A stretch of 64,000 nucleotides of DNA from Lutibacter maritimus (GCF_900116115.1 NZ_FOZP01000005.1:62001-126000); one strand, 5' to 3'. Counted from the first letter of the stretch, positions 1 through 8,900 are shown. Program-made: numbers and translations. The notes: generated by a model from the sequence alone, not told the origin.

Positions 1-1185
1 ATTGCTATTGCTGCTGTGGGTATGTTAGCAAATACAGGTATTCAATTGGCTGTTGATGCTTATGGGCCAATTTCAGATAATGCTGGAGGTATTGCTGAAA
101 TGGCAGAATTACCAAAAGAAGTGCGTGAGCGTACAGATAAATTAGATGCTGTTGGAAATACAACTGCAGCTATTGGAAAAGGATTTGCAATTGCTTCTGC
201 TGCTTTAACAGCATTGGCTTTATTTGCTGCATTTATGAAAACAGCCAATGTAACTTCAATTGATGTTTCAAAGCCCGATATTATGGCTGGTTTATTAATA
301 GGAGGTATGTTACCTTTTGTATTTTCTGCCTTATCTATGAATGCAGTTGGAAGAGCTGCCATGGCAATGATTGAAGAGGTTCGTCGTCAATTTAGAGATA
401 TTCCTCAACTAACGGCAGCTTTAAAAGTAATGCGTAAATATGATTCAGATATGTCAAAAGCAACTGATGAAGATAGAAAAATATTTGATGCTGCAGATGG
501 TTATGCTGATTACAGTAAATGTGTTGAAATTTCTACACATGCATCAATTAAAGAAATGATTTTTCCAGGTTTATTAGCTTTAATTGTACCAGTAGTTGTT
601 GGTTTTGGAGGTAAATTTATTGGAATTGGAGGTCCTCAAATGTTAGGTGGTTTATTGGCAGGTGTAACAACATCGGGAGTGTTAATGGCAATTTTTCAAT
701 CTAACGCTGGTGGAGCTTGGGATAATGCTAAAAAAATGATTGAAGAGCAAGGTAGAAAAGGTACGGATGCTCATAAAGCGGCTGTAGTTGGAGATACTGT
801 TGGTGATCCGTTTAAAGATACTTCAGGACCATCGTTAAATATTTTATTAAAATTAATGTCGGTTGTAGCTTTAGTAATTGCGCCAAGTATTGCTTTAGAA
901 AAAACGGATATTGATGAATATAGTAAAGAAAAAGTTGCTACAGAAGTTGTTACAAATCAAATTTCAAAAGCAGTAAATGTTGAAATGAAAACAAATGAAG
1001 ATGGAACTGTAACTGCAACGGTAATTACTGAAACTACTGAAAATGGCGAAACAGTTATTGAAGAGAAAGTTTTTACAGGAACAGAAACTGAAGTAAGAGC
1101 ACAAATTGATGCTTTAAAAAATGTAGAAGCTAAAACTGATGCTAAAAAAATTATAGTAAAAGAGGTTATTGAAGGAAATCAATAA
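1..1185 (+). CDS. hppA: Membrane-bound sodium/proton-translocating pyrophosphatase, C-terminal part (5' end outside window)
   Basis: This integral membrane enzyme hydrolyses pyrophosphate and pumps Na+ and/or H+ across the inner membrane. The frame is open from base 1, so the gene begins upstream and the GTG at 16 is internal. Family motifs are clear: [28 protein letters not shown] and [18 protein letters not shown], which carry the acidic and Lys residues that bind Mg-PPi. Ala rather than Lys after GNTTA is the mark of the K+-dependent subclass. Known Bacteroidota members of that subclass pump Na+ or both Na+ and H+, so Na+ coupling is inferred. About 394 residues are visible, roughly half of a usual 700-750. 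A hydrophilic tail of about 95 residues follows the last membrane segment, which is longer than in most relatives. A bidirectional terminator follows. Confidence 0.96.
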   Translation: MAIAAVGMLANTGIQLAVDAYGPISDNAGGIAEMAELPKEVRERTDKLDAVGNTTAAIGKGFAIASAALTALALFAAFMKTANVTSIDVSKPDIMAGLLIGGMLPFVFSALSMNAVGRAAMAMIEEVRRQFRDIPQLTAALKVMRKYDSDMSKATDEDRKIFDAADGYADYSKCVEISTHASIKEMIFPGLLALIVPVVVGFGGKFIGIGGPQMLGGLLAGVTTSGVLMAIFQSNAGGAWDNAKKMIEEQGRKGTDAHKAAVVGDTVGDPFKDTSGPSLNILLKLMSVVALVIAPSIALEKTDIDEYSKEKVATEVVTNQISKAVNVEMKTNEDGTVTATVITETTENGETVIEEKVFTGTETEVRAQIDALKNVEAKTDAKKIIVKEVIEGNQ

Positions 1186-1201
1186 AAAACCTTTACACAT
1201 A

Positions 1202-1231
1202 AAAAAAGCCCACTAATTAGTGGGCTTTTTT
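1202..1231. terminator. Bidirectional intrinsic terminator between hppA and the kinase gene
   Basis: A perfect 18-base palindrome at 1208-1225 (GCCCACTAA/TTAGTGGGC) is flanked by an A-run on the left and a T-run on the right. It can therefore end transcription of hppA on + and of the convergent kinase gene on -. Confidence 0.9.
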
Positions 1232-1242
1232 ATGCTTTTTTG

Positions 1243-1857
1243 CTAAAATAATCCGTTTATTTGGGCATCTATTTTATCAATAATTTTACCTAAATCCTCT
1301 TGATTTTCAACAAAATCTAAATTGTCAACTTCAATAATTAATAAATTACCTTTATCATATTTAGTAATCCAAGCTTCGTAGCGTTCATTTAATCTGCTTA
1401 AATAATCAATACTTATAGAGTTTTCATAATCTCTTCCTCTTTTATGAATTTGGCCAACTAAGGTAGAAATTGAGGCTCTTAAATAAATAAGTAAATCTGG
1501 TGGTGAAACCAATCGTTCCATTAATTCAAATAAAGATTCGTAATTTGTGTAATCTCTATTTGGCATTAAACCCATTGCATGTAAGTTTGGTGCAAAAATT
1601 CGGGCATCTTCATAAATAGTTCTATCTTGAATAATATTTTTACCACTTTCTCTGATTTCTAATATTTGGCGAAAGCGACTATTTAAAAAATATACTTGTA
1701 AATTAAATGACCAACGCTCCATTTCACTATAAAAGTCATCTAAATATGGATTACCTTCAACAGATTCATAATGTGGTTCCCATTTGTAATGTTTGGCTAA
1801 AAGTTTGGTTAAGGTGGTTTTACCTGCTCCAATATTGCCGGCAATAGCTACGTGCAT
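1243..1857 (-). CDS. Deoxynucleoside kinase (dAdo/dGuo kinase-like)
   Basis: This cytosolic kinase phosphorylates deoxynucleosides for nucleotide salvage. The 204-residue protein starts with a P-loop, GNIGAGKTT (residues 7-15). It then has the WSFNLQVYFLNSRF helix and the DRTIYEDARIF motif that corresponds to the DRS/ERS box of the dNK family, and an Arg-rich lid (KRGRDYE). Length and order match the bacterial dNK/dGK family. Substrate preference (dA/dG versus dC/dT) cannot be read from sequence alone. The start is an ATG at 1857. It lies 75 bases after the response regulator gene and probably has its own weak promoter. Its 3' end shares a terminator with hppA. Confidence 0.9.
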   Translation of the reverse strand: MHVAIAGNIGAGKTTLTKLLAKHYKWEPHYESVEGNPYLDDFYSEMERWSFNLQVYFLNSRFRQILEIRESGKNIIQDRTIYEDARIFAPNLHAMGLMPNRDYTNYESLFELMERLVSPPDLLIYLRASISTLVGQIHKRGRDYENSISIDYLSRLNERYEAWITKYDKGNLLIIEVDNLDFVENQEDLGKIIDKIDAQINGLF

Positions 1858-1885
1858 ATTTTAGATTTTAGTGATAATGAAAACG

Positions 1886-1917
1886 CTAAAATACTTATTT
1901 TTTTTGTGAATTAGCAA
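1886..1917 (-). promoter_or_regulatory. Candidate promoter for the deoxynucleoside kinase gene
   Basis: On the minus strand TATTTTAG (1893 to 1886) resembles the Bacteroidota -7 element TAnnTTTG with one mismatch, and TTG lies 21 bases upstream (1917 to 1915). A start of transcription near 1880 would leave a leader of about 22 bases. Confidence 0.35.
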
Positions 1918-1932
1918 TACAATTTTAACGGA

Positions 1933-2613
1933 TTAATAAATCAGTTTGTATCCGAATCCTCGCACGTTTATAATTTGTATAGCAGGATCGCTTTTTAATT
2001 TTTTTCGAAGTTTAGTTATAAACACATCCATACTGCGTGCATTAAAAAAGTCGTCATCACCCCATAATTTTTTTAGTATAAAAGAACGCTCTAATACTTG
2101 ATTTTTATTTTTTATTAAATAATAAAGTAAGTTAGCTTCTCTGTGCGTTAAATTTTCGGTGGTGTTATGGAAAGTTAATGTTTGTTTTTTTAAATTAAAA
2201 ACATATTCGCCCAATGGAATAATTTCAGAAGATATTTCATTTTGACCGCGTTTTAACAAGGCATTAATACGTACAATTAACTCTTCCATGCTAAAAGGTT
2301 TCTTTAAATAATCATTACCGCCAAGATTAAAACCTTGAACTACATCTTCAGTTTGAGATTTAGCCGTTAAAAATATAATTGGAATAGTTGGATTTTCTTG
2401 CCGTATTTCTTTGGCTAATGTAAATCCATCTTTTTTTGGCATCATTACATCTAAAACAAGTAATAATGGATTTTCTTGTTTGTAAACTTTATAGGCTTCT
2501 TCACCATTTACACATAACAATACTTCAAAGTTTCGAGTTTCTAAACTTTCTTTAATAATTTGCCCCAATGAAGGTTCATCTTCGGCCAATAATATTTTTA
2601 CAGTATTACTCAT
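1933..2613 (-). CDS. OmpR-family response regulator (RprY-like)
   Basis: This cytosolic transcription factor of a two-component system has a receiver domain at about residues 5-120, with the acidic pair in LLAEDEP, the phospho-acceptor Asp in LLVLDVMMPKKDGF and the conserved Lys in YLKKPFSMEEL. A winged-helix Trans_reg_C domain follows (about 130-226), with the LTHREANLLYYLIKN and MDVFITKLRKKL segments. It overlaps the downstream kinase gene by 8 bases (2606-2613), so the two are co-transcribed with the kinase first. The pair is divergent from the GLPGLI / outer-membrane barrel operon, which suggests, but does not prove, that it regulates that operon. Resemblance to RprY of Bacteroides is by family only. 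Confidence 0.92.
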   Translation of the reverse strand: MSNTVKILLAEDEPSLGQIIKESLETRNFEVLLCVNGEEAYKVYKQENPLLLVLDVMMPKKDGFTLAKEIRQENPTIPIIFLTAKSQTEDVVQGFNLGGNDYLKKPFSMEELIVRINALLKRGQNEISSEIIPLGEYVFNLKKQTLTFHNTTENLTHREANLLYYLIKNKNQVLERSFILKKLWGDDDFFNARSMDVFITKLRKKLKSDPAIQIINVRGFGYKLIY

Positions 2614-4078
2614 TTGGTAGTGTTATTTTAAATAGCGTATTATTATTTTTATCGTAAACTATTTGTACTTCACCGTTGTGTTTTTCAATTATTTTTTTGG
2701 TATAATATAAACCAATTCCAAAACCTTTTACATTGTGGGTATTACCAGTTGATATTCTGTAAAATTGTTCAAAAACTTTATCTTTTTGAGCTTTATGAAT
2801 ACCGTTACCATTATCTTTAATAAAAATGAAACATTTATTTTTTAACGTTTCCAATTCAACGGTAATTGTATTTCCACCATATTTAATTGCGTTATCAATT
2901 ATATTTCCAATAGCATTTTCAAAATGAAAAACATCTAAATTTAAAACTAAATTTGTAGTGTTATTTACAAATTTGAAAGTTTTTTCATTATTTATTAATT
3001 TATATTTTTCAATAGTAGTTTCTATAATTTTAGTAACGTTGGTTGGCTCTTTTGTGAGCGTAAGTGATTCATGATTTAAAGCTGCTGTTTCTAAAATTTT
3101 TTCAACCATTAAGTTAAGCTTTCCAACTTGAGAATTTGCCATTCCAATATATTTCTCAGATTTTGTTTTATCATTTAAAGCATTAAAGTTTTTTAAAGCT
3201 TCTAATGCTGTTGATATAGTTGCAATTGGCGTTTTAAATTCGTGAGTAATATTGTTAATTAAATCGTTTTTCACTTCTGCCAATTGCTTTTGTTTGTAAA
3301 TGGTTTTTAACAAATAAATTAGACTGGCGATAATACTTGCTGAAAGTAATAATGAAAGTAGAATGCTTATAAATGAGTTTCTTAGTAAAAGGGTGGTTTC
3401 ATTTGTAAACAACAATTCTAAATTACTATGATGTGGTAAAAAAGTTGATTTTGAAGCTGTTATAAGGTGCTTTTTCGGAAAATGTTCTAAATTATAACCC
3501 GACGTTTTTTCAATTAAACTATCTTCAAAAACACGTTGTTTGTAAGTATACTTTAAAGCATAACTAACCTCAATTTTATTACGGTTAAACTCTTTGCTTA
3601 TATAAGAATCGAGTTTACTTAAATTTAAAGTGTCTCTTGTGATAGAAATAAATACTTTTGAAATTAGACTGTCAATATTTTTAGGAATTGCACTTCTGTT
3701 ATAGGTTACAAACGGAAAAGATCCATCATTTGGGCTTTTTATTAAAAGTGGTTTTTTATTTTCTTGTTTCGCAATATTTTGCAATGTGCTATCCACTTTT
3801 TTTCTTAAATCCCAACGCGAACTGTTTTTTACAACAATAGTGTCGGTAATTTCTTTTGATTTTCCAGCCTCTGTAGAGGTGTACGTTATAATACCAGACT
3901 TTGTTAAATTGGCAAAATAAGCTTCAACAGAATTGTCTAAACTAAGTTGTACTTTACTTATTAAATTTTGTTTATTTATTTCATATTCTCTGTAATTCCA
4001 ATACACTTGCACCATAATTGTAATAATTATAGTGAGTGCAATAAAAAACACAACCAATTTATAATTTCCCTTATTCAT
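2606..4078 (-). CDS. Membrane sensor histidine kinase (RprX-like)
   Basis: This inner-membrane kinase partners the adjacent OmpR-type regulator. A transmembrane helix lies at residues 8-27, a periplasmic sensor region of about 200 residues follows, and a second membrane helix lies around 230-255. The catalytic part has the H-box (NNITHEFKTPIATISTALEA), N-box (NIIDNAIKYG), G1 (DNGNGI) and G2 (GFGIGLYYTKKII). I see no clear HAMP domain between the second helix and the H-box. No periplasmic sensory fold is recognised, so the signal is unknown. The 490 residues are a normal length. The start is an ATG at 4078, and 123 bases separate it from the divergent GLPGLI gene. Confidence 0.92.
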   Translation of the reverse strand: MNKGNYKLVVFFIALTIIITIMVQVYWNYREYEINKQNLISKVQLSLDNSVEAYFANLTKSGIITYTSTEAGKSKEITDTIVVKNSSRWDLRKKVDSTLQNIAKQENKKPLLIKSPNDGSFPFVTYNRSAIPKNIDSLISKVFISITRDTLNLSKLDSYISKEFNRNKIEVSYALKYTYKQRVFEDSLIEKTSGYNLEHFPKKHLITASKSTFLPHHSNLELLFTNETTLLLRNSFISILLSLLLSASIIASLIYLLKTIYKQKQLAEVKNDLINNITHEFKTPIATISTALEALKNFNALNDKTKSEKYIGMANSQVGKLNLMVEKILETAALNHESLTLTKEPTNVTKIIETTIEKYKLINNEKTFKFVNNTTNLVLNLDVFHFENAIGNIIDNAIKYGGNTITVELETLKNKCFIFIKDNGNGIHKAQKDKVFEQFYRISTGNTHNVKGFGIGLYYTKKIIEKHNGEVQIVYDKNNNTLFKITLPNE

Positions 4079-4117
4079 ATATCAAAGTTAAGTACATAAT
4101 TTGTATTATTCTAACTG

Positions 4118-4143
4118 GTTAACAATAGTTAACACTCTTTAAC
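4118..4143. promoter_or_regulatory. Three hexamers at 10-bp spacing; candidate response-regulator binding site
   Basis: GTTAAC at 4118-4123, GTTAAC at 4128-4133 and TTTAAC at 4138-4143 recur with an exact 10-base period, just upstream of the -7 element of the GLPGLI gene. OmpR/PhoB-family regulators typically bind tandem half-sites spaced by about one helical turn, and one such regulator is encoded next door. The link is inferred. Confidence 0.45.
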
Positions 4144-4165
4144 TGATTGGTGTTGTTTTACATAA

Positions 4166-4173
4166 TATATTTG
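4166..4173 (+). promoter_or_regulatory. Promoter -7 element of the GLPGLI operon
   Basis: TATATTTG matches the Bacteroidota consensus TAnnTTTG. A TTG lies 16 bases upstream (4147-4149), slightly close for the -33 element. The ATG at 4202 leaves a leader of about 20 bases. The 10-bp phased hexamers end 22 bases upstream, a position suited to an activator. Confidence 0.6.
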
Positions 4174-4201
4174 TATTGAAAATAATTATAATAAATCAAA
4201 A

Positions 4202-5065
4202 ATGAAAAATTACATTTTAAAATATTTCAGTGTATTTACAATACTTTTTGTAACAGCTATAAATGCTCAAAACTTTCAGGGAATGGCAGTTTATCAAACT
4301 AAAACTAAAATGTCTATGGATTTAGCTGGTTCTGGTATTCCTGCAGATAGAATTAAAATGATTGAAGAACGAATGAAAAGTATGTTAGAAAAAACCTATG
4401 TTTTAACTTTTGATAAAACCGCATCAATTTATAAAGAAGAACAAAAACTAGATCAAGCAGGTGGACCAGGAGGCGGAATGCGTTTTATGGTGATGGGTGG
4501 TGGAGCTACAGGCGATTATTATAAAAATACACAAACTAAAACATCTACTAAAGAAAATGAATTTAGCGGTAAAAACTTTTTAATTAAAGATAATTTGGTA
4601 ACGTATGATTGGAAAATGGAACAAGAAACTAAAATGATTGGTCAAAATATGTGTTTTAAAGCTACAACTGTTGTTGAAATGCCAAAAAGAAATACGTCTT
4701 TTAATTTTAGAAGACCAGAAGATAGAAAAGAGGAAGAAAAAGAGCCAGAAGAGCCAAAAATGGAAGCAGTAATTGTAACAGCTTGGTATACATTAGATAT
4801 TCCTGTTAGTCATGGGCCAGGAGAATATTGGGGTTTGCCAGGTTTAATTTTAGAAATTAGTTATGGCGAAACTAATATTTTGTGTACAAAAATAGTAATG
4901 AACCCAAAAGAAAAAAGCGAAATTAGTGAACCAACAAAAGGGAAAGTTGTAACGCAAGAAGAATATGATACCATTATAAAAGAAAAAATGCAAGAGATGC
5001 GTGAACGTATGCAAAATGAGCGTCAAAAAGGTGGAAACGAAGGTCATTTTAGAGTTAGAGGTTAA
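4202..5065 (+). CDS. GLPGLI family secreted protein, Met-rich
   Basis: This exported protein of the Bacteroidota GLPGLI family is named for its motif, seen here as YWGLPGLILEIS at about residue 207. A signal peptide covers roughly residues 1-22 (ends near AINAQ). The protein is notably rich in Met and Gly: EERMKSMLEKTY, GGGMRFMVMGGG, and a C-terminal stretch with KMQEMRERMQ. Function of the family is not established. The usual neighbour is a TonB-type outer-membrane protein, which follows here after 27 bases. Met-rich clusters can bind soft metals such as Cu(I), but this is only a suggestion. First gene of a three-gene operon opposite a two-component system. Confidence 0.88.
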   Translation: MKNYILKYFSVFTILFVTAINAQNFQGMAVYQTKTKMSMDLAGSGIPADRIKMIEERMKSMLEKTYVLTFDKTASIYKEEQKLDQAGGPGGGMRFMVMGGGATGDYYKNTQTKTSTKENEFSGKNFLIKDNLVTYDWKMEQETKMIGQNMCFKATTVVEMPKRNTSFNFRRPEDRKEEEKEPEEPKMEAVIVTAWYTLDIPVSHGPGEYWGLPGLILEISYGETNILCTKIVMNPKEKSEISEPTKGKVVTQEEYDTIIKEKMQEMRERMQNERQKGGNEGHFRVRG

Positions 5066-5092
5066 TTTTTTAAAGAGATAAAGTTTAAATTA

Positions 5093-7768
5093 ATGAAAAA
5101 TATAGCAATATTATTAATTGCACTGTTACCTTTCTTTGTTATTTCTCAAAATGTAAAACTTGAAGGAATTGTAAAAGATTCAGACGGTAATCCTTTAGAA
5201 ATGGCCAATGTAATTGCTTTTAAAAAAGGAACAAATTTTTTACAATCGTACTCAATTACAGATTCTAAAGGAAATTATAAATTAGCTCTTGAAGATGGAG
5301 AATCGTACACTTTAAAAGTAAGCTATTTGGGATATAACACAAAAAATGTAGAAATTTCAATTAGCCCACAATCTAAAGATAGAATAGAAAATATTACTTT
5401 AGAAGAAGCCAATGAATCTTTAAATCAGGTTGAAATAACCTATGAGATGCCTGTAAAAATTGTAGGTGATACCATTGTTTATAATTCCGATTCTTTTACT
5501 AACGGAACCGAAAAAAAATTAGAAGATGTGCTTAAAAAATTGCCGGGAGTAGAGATTGACGATAATGGTGAAGTAGAAGTTGAAGGAAAAAAAGTTCAGA
5601 AAGTTTTAGTTGAAGGAAAAGAATTTTTTGATGGCGATTCTAAAGTGGCAACACAAAATATTCCTGCAAGTGCTATTGATAAAATTCAGGTACTAAAAAA
5701 CTATAACGAAGTTTCTGGAATGAAAGGCGTTACTAATAATGAGGATAATATTGCCATAAATATTAAATTAAAAGCTGGTAAAAAACGTTTTTGGTTCGGT
5801 GAAATAAATGCAGGTGTTGGCGATAATGAAAAGTATGCTGCAAAACCTAAATTATTCTATTACAGTCCAGAAAAAAGCATTAATATTTTAGCAGATGTTA
5901 ATAATATTGGTGAAGCTCCTTTTACAATGCGCGACTATTTTAGATTTACAGGAGGTTTGCGTGGTGCAATGCAAGGTAGTGGAACAAGCTTTAATGTATC
6001 ATCAGGTGGTTTAGGATTTATGACTGCACAAAATAATAAAGCGCAAGAAATAACTTCAAAATTTGGAGCAATTAATTTTGGTTTTGCTCCTAAAAAAACA
6101 CTCGATTTTAATGGTTTTGCTATTGTAAACGATTCTAAAACAAATATGTTTACAGAATCTAATACTATTTATAATAAACTTAATTTAACAGAAGTGTCTG
6201 ATAATAAGGGAGTTCAAGGAAGTAAATTAGGAATGCTAAAATTTAGTGCTACATACAAGCCAAACACGAATGTGCATATAGATTATGATATTTTTGGGAA
6301 AATTTCTGAACAAACTGAATGGCAAGATGTAACATCAACAAGTAGAAATGCAGATACCTATAAAGAAGAAAAACCATTTTCTTTAAATCAAAATTTTAAT
6401 TTGTATTATACTATTGATGATAAAAATATTTTCTCGGCAGAAATGCAGCATTTATATCAAAAGGATAAGCCTTTGTACAACTCATTGGCAACAACACAAC
6501 CTTTTGTTATTATTCCTACTTCAGATGCAGAAAGTATTTTTGATATTCTTCAAAATAAAAAAACAAGCACCAATAAGTTAGATGCTAAATTTGACTATTA
6601 TTATTTGTTAACACCAAAAAGCAACATTAATATTTCTTTAGGAACCACATTAAGTAAGCAAAATCTAACTTCGCATATTTCTCAAAATTTAGATAATGAA
6701 ACAGTATTAGATTTTAATGATGTTGCGCTAAATAATGATGTAGATTTTAATTTTTCAGATATATTTTTAGGAGTTCATTACAAAATGGTTTCAGGTATTT
6801 TCACTTTTAATCCTGGGGTAAGTATTCATCAATATGCAACAAAAGACACGCAATTAGGAACTGAAAATAAAAATAATTTTACCAAATTATTGCCAGATGT
6901 TTATGCCAATTTACAGTTTAAATCATCAGAAAGTTTACGTTTTAATTACGCAATGTCAACACAGTTTTCGGATGTAGATAATATTAATGAAGGTTACATT
7001 TTATCTAATTATAAATCGTTAACAAAAGGAAACAGAGAATTAGAAAATGCTTTGTATCATAAATATTCTTTAAGTTATTTTAGCTTTAGTATGTTTTCTT
7101 TTACCAATATAAATGCTTCTGTTAATTATACTAAAAAAGAAAATGGCGTAAAAAATAATACACAATTGGTTGGAATTGATAGAATTTCGTATCCAGTAAA
7201 TTCTAATTTAGCCGATGAAACTATGTCTGCATACTTTAGATATGGAAAAACATACAGTCGATTAAAAACTAATTTAACGGCAAATGTTTCAAACTCTACG
7301 TTTAATAATATTGTGAATGATGAAGAAATTAAATCAAAATCAGTTTCACAAAGTTATCAAGGTAGTGTTGCAACAAAATTTAAGAATGCACCTAATTTTG
7401 AAATTGGTTACGAAAAATCGTTTAACAATTACACCAACTCTAATAGTGAAACAGACAGACCTTTTGCAAATATTGAAATCTCATTTTTAAAGAGCTTCAT
7501 TTTTACGTCAGATTATAGTTATTACAATTACAAAAACACGTTTGAAAACTCCAATAGCAAAACCAAAAACACGTATTCGTTTTTAAATGCTAATTTATAT
7601 TATCAGCAAAAAGATAGTAAATGGGAATTTAAATTATCTGCTAGTAACTTAACAAATAACAAATCAATAAATACCGATAGTTATAACGAAATTTCCGATA
7701 GCAACGCAACATCGGTGTATTTTGTACAACCACGTTTATATTTACTTTCGGTAAAATATAATTTATAA
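5093..7768 (+). CDS. TonB-dependent-receptor-like outer membrane beta-barrel protein with CarboxypepD_reg-like domain
   Basis: The 891-residue outer-membrane protein has a signal peptide (about 1-18). A carboxypeptidase-regulatory-like Ig fold at about 20-100 begins VKLEGIVKDSDGNPLEMANV. A plug-like region follows around 120-215 (EKKLEDVLKKLPGVEI, VLVEGKEFFDGD). The rest is a long barrel of alternating aromatic strands ending in SVKYNL with a terminal hydrophobic residue. It belongs to the OMP_b-brl group that is paired with GLPGLI proteins in Flavobacteriaceae. I do not see SusC hallmarks or a neighbouring SusD, so carbohydrate import is unlikely. Substrate is unknown. It sits between the GLPGLI gene (27-base gap) and a PepSY-like gene (19-base gap). 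Confidence 0.88.
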   Translation: MKNIAILLIALLPFFVISQNVKLEGIVKDSDGNPLEMANVIAFKKGTNFLQSYSITDSKGNYKLALEDGESYTLKVSYLGYNTKNVEISISPQSKDRIENITLEEANESLNQVEITYEMPVKIVGDTIVYNSDSFTNGTEKKLEDVLKKLPGVEIDDNGEVEVEGKKVQKVLVEGKEFFDGDSKVATQNIPASAIDKIQVLKNYNEVSGMKGVTNNEDNIAINIKLKAGKKRFWFGEINAGVGDNEKYAAKPKLFYYSPEKSINILADVNNIGEAPFTMRDYFRFTGGLRGAMQGSGTSFNVSSGGLGFMTAQNNKAQEITSKFGAINFGFAPKKTLDFNGFAIVNDSKTNMFTESNTIYNKLNLTEVSDNKGVQGSKLGMLKFSATYKPNTNVHIDYDIFGKISEQTEWQDVTSTSRNADTYKEEKPFSLNQNFNLYYTIDDKNIFSAEMQHLYQKDKPLYNSLATTQPFVIIPTSDAESIFDILQNKKTSTNKLDAKFDYYYLLTPKSNINISLGTTLSKQNLTSHISQNLDNETVLDFNDVALNNDVDFNFSDIFLGVHYKMVSGIFTFNPGVSIHQYATKDTQLGTENKNNFTKLLPDVYANLQFKSSESLRFNYAMSTQFSDVDNINEGYILSNYKSLTKGNRELENALYHKYSLSYFSFSMFSFTNINASVNYTKKENGVKNNTQLVGIDRISYPVNSNLADETMSAYFRYGKTYSRLKTNLTANVSNSTFNNIVNDEEIKSKSVSQSYQGSVATKFKNAPNFEIGYEKSFNNYTNSNSETDRPFANIEISFLKSFIFTSDYSYYNYKNTFENSNSKTKNTYSFLNANLYYQQKDSKWEFKLSASNLTNNKSINTDSYNEISDSNATSVYFVQPRLYLLSVKYNL

Positions 7769-7787
7769 AACAGCCATATTATAATTT

Positions 7788-8303
7788 ATGAAAAATAAAA
7801 AATCAACCCAATTTTATGTGAGAATTGTGCACAGATATTTGGGTTTTTTCCTTGCAGGAATAATGACAGTTTATGCATTAAGCGGAGTTTTACTCATTTT
7901 TAGAACAACAGATTTTTTAAAAACTGAGAATCTTGAAAATAAAAAGTTACAACCATCTTTAACCATAAATGAAGTTGGAAAAGCTTTAAAAATTAAAGAT
8001 ATTGAATTAGTAAAAGCAGAAAATAGTATTTATTATTTTAAAAATGGCAGCTATAATACGCAAACTGGTGCAGCAAAATTTACATCAAAAAAATTACCAG
8101 TTGTGTTGGATAAAATGACACGCTTACACAAAGCCACAACAAATGAACCATTGTATTGGTTAAATATTTTCTTTGGAGTTTCGCTGTTGTTTTTTGCAAT
8201 TTCTTCGTTTTGGATGTTTTTACCAAAAACCAAAACTTTTAAAAAAGGGTTGTATTACACATTAGGCGGTATAATTTTAACACTGATTCTACTTTTCGTT
8301 TAA
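7788..8303 (+). CDS. PepSY-associated transmembrane protein (small)
   Basis: This 171-residue inner-membrane protein has an N-terminal helix with the PepSY_TM signature (RIVHRYLGFFLAGIMTVYAL, His in VHRY, then SGVLL), a soluble PepSY-like part of about 85 residues, a segment with TRLHKATT, and two C-terminal helices. Larger PepSY_TM proteins occur in iron and siderophore reduction systems. This one has a single unit only. It is the third gene of the GLPGLI/barrel operon. It resembles the protein encoded at 38241-38792. A role in metal or redox handling with the upstream genes is inferred. A terminator follows about 50 bases downstream. Confidence 0.75.
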   Translation: MKNKKSTQFYVRIVHRYLGFFLAGIMTVYALSGVLLIFRTTDFLKTENLENKKLQPSLTINEVGKALKIKDIELVKAENSIYYFKNGSYNTQTGAAKFTSKKLPVVLDKMTRLHKATTNEPLYWLNIFFGVSLLFFAISSFWMFLPKTKTFKKGLYYTLGGIILTLILLFV

Positions 8304-8350
8304 AGAGTAATTTACCCAAAAATAAATATTATTCATAATGTAAATAAATA

Positions 8351-8384
8351 AGCCAGCAATACTAAAAAAAATGCTGGTTTTTTA
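8351..8384 (+). terminator. Intrinsic terminator of the GLPGLI operon
   Basis: AGCCAGCA (8351-8358) pairs with TGCTGGTT (8372-8379), with one G-U pair, and is followed by a T-run. Confidence 0.8.
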
Positions 8385-8405
8385 TTTTTAAAAAGCGAAA
8401 TCAAT

Positions 8406-8413
8406 TATTTTTG
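8406..8413 (+). promoter_or_regulatory. Promoter -7 element of the small secreted protein gene
   Basis: TATTTTTG fits TAnnTTTG and lies 16 bases before the ATG at 8430. No clear -33 element is seen. Confidence 0.45.
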
Positions 8414-8429
8414 ATGGCAAATATTTACA

Positions 8430-8900
8430 ATGCCAAAATTTCTAAAAAAGTTACTTTTATTTTTTTTAATTTTTAATTATATCATTTCATTTGGACAAAA
8501 TAAAATTATAAAAAGTGATTCAGCAAATTCAGATATCTTTACTGTATTTAATTCTTTTTTCGATAAAGAAATTAAGCATCAAGGCATTAAAGGTGATTGG
8601 ATTTTTAAATTAAATGAAATTACTGGCTTGCATAAGTTTGATTATAACGCAGATAATTTTATTGATGTTTTAATGGAGTTTAATGCAGTTCCTGTAGAAG
8701 GTGGTGGCGTTACATATTATTTTGCTGTGCTTTTTAATAATAACACTAATAATGGATATCAATTTGTAGATTATATTGATACTGATAATTTAACTTTTAA
8801 AGAATTCACAGAGCAACAATTTATTTTTAGCAATAAAAAGGCTACTAAAAATGATAAGAAATATAAGTTAGTAAATTTAAAATTTATTAAAACAGACTAA
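8430..8900 (+). CDS. Hypothetical secreted protein
   Basis: I do not recognise this 156-residue protein. Residues 1-22 form a Lys-rich then hydrophobic signal peptide ending near ISFGQ. The mature part is a mixed alpha/beta sequence with GDWIFKLNEITGLHKFDYN and a predicted beta core (GGGVTYYFAVLFNNN). No Cys lipobox and no metal or catalytic motif is evident. It stands alone between the terminator of the GLPGLI operon and galK, with its own -7 element, and codon use is like its neighbours. A periplasmic location is inferred. Confidence 0.7.
   Translation: MPKFLKKLLLFFLIFNYIISFGQNKIIKSDSANSDIFTVFNSFFDKEIKHQGIKGDWIFKLNEITGLHKFDYNADNFIDVLMEFNAVPVEGGGVTYYFAVLFNNNTNNGYQFVDYIDTDNLTFKEFTEQQFIFSNKKATKNDKKYKLVNLKFIKTD

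Noticed and set aside
4083-4090. TAACTTTG on the minus strand, a match to the -7 element, just before the histidine kinase start
   Set aside because: It ends 5 bases before the ATG at 4078, so the predicted transcription start would fall inside the start codon. No -33 element is at the right distance.
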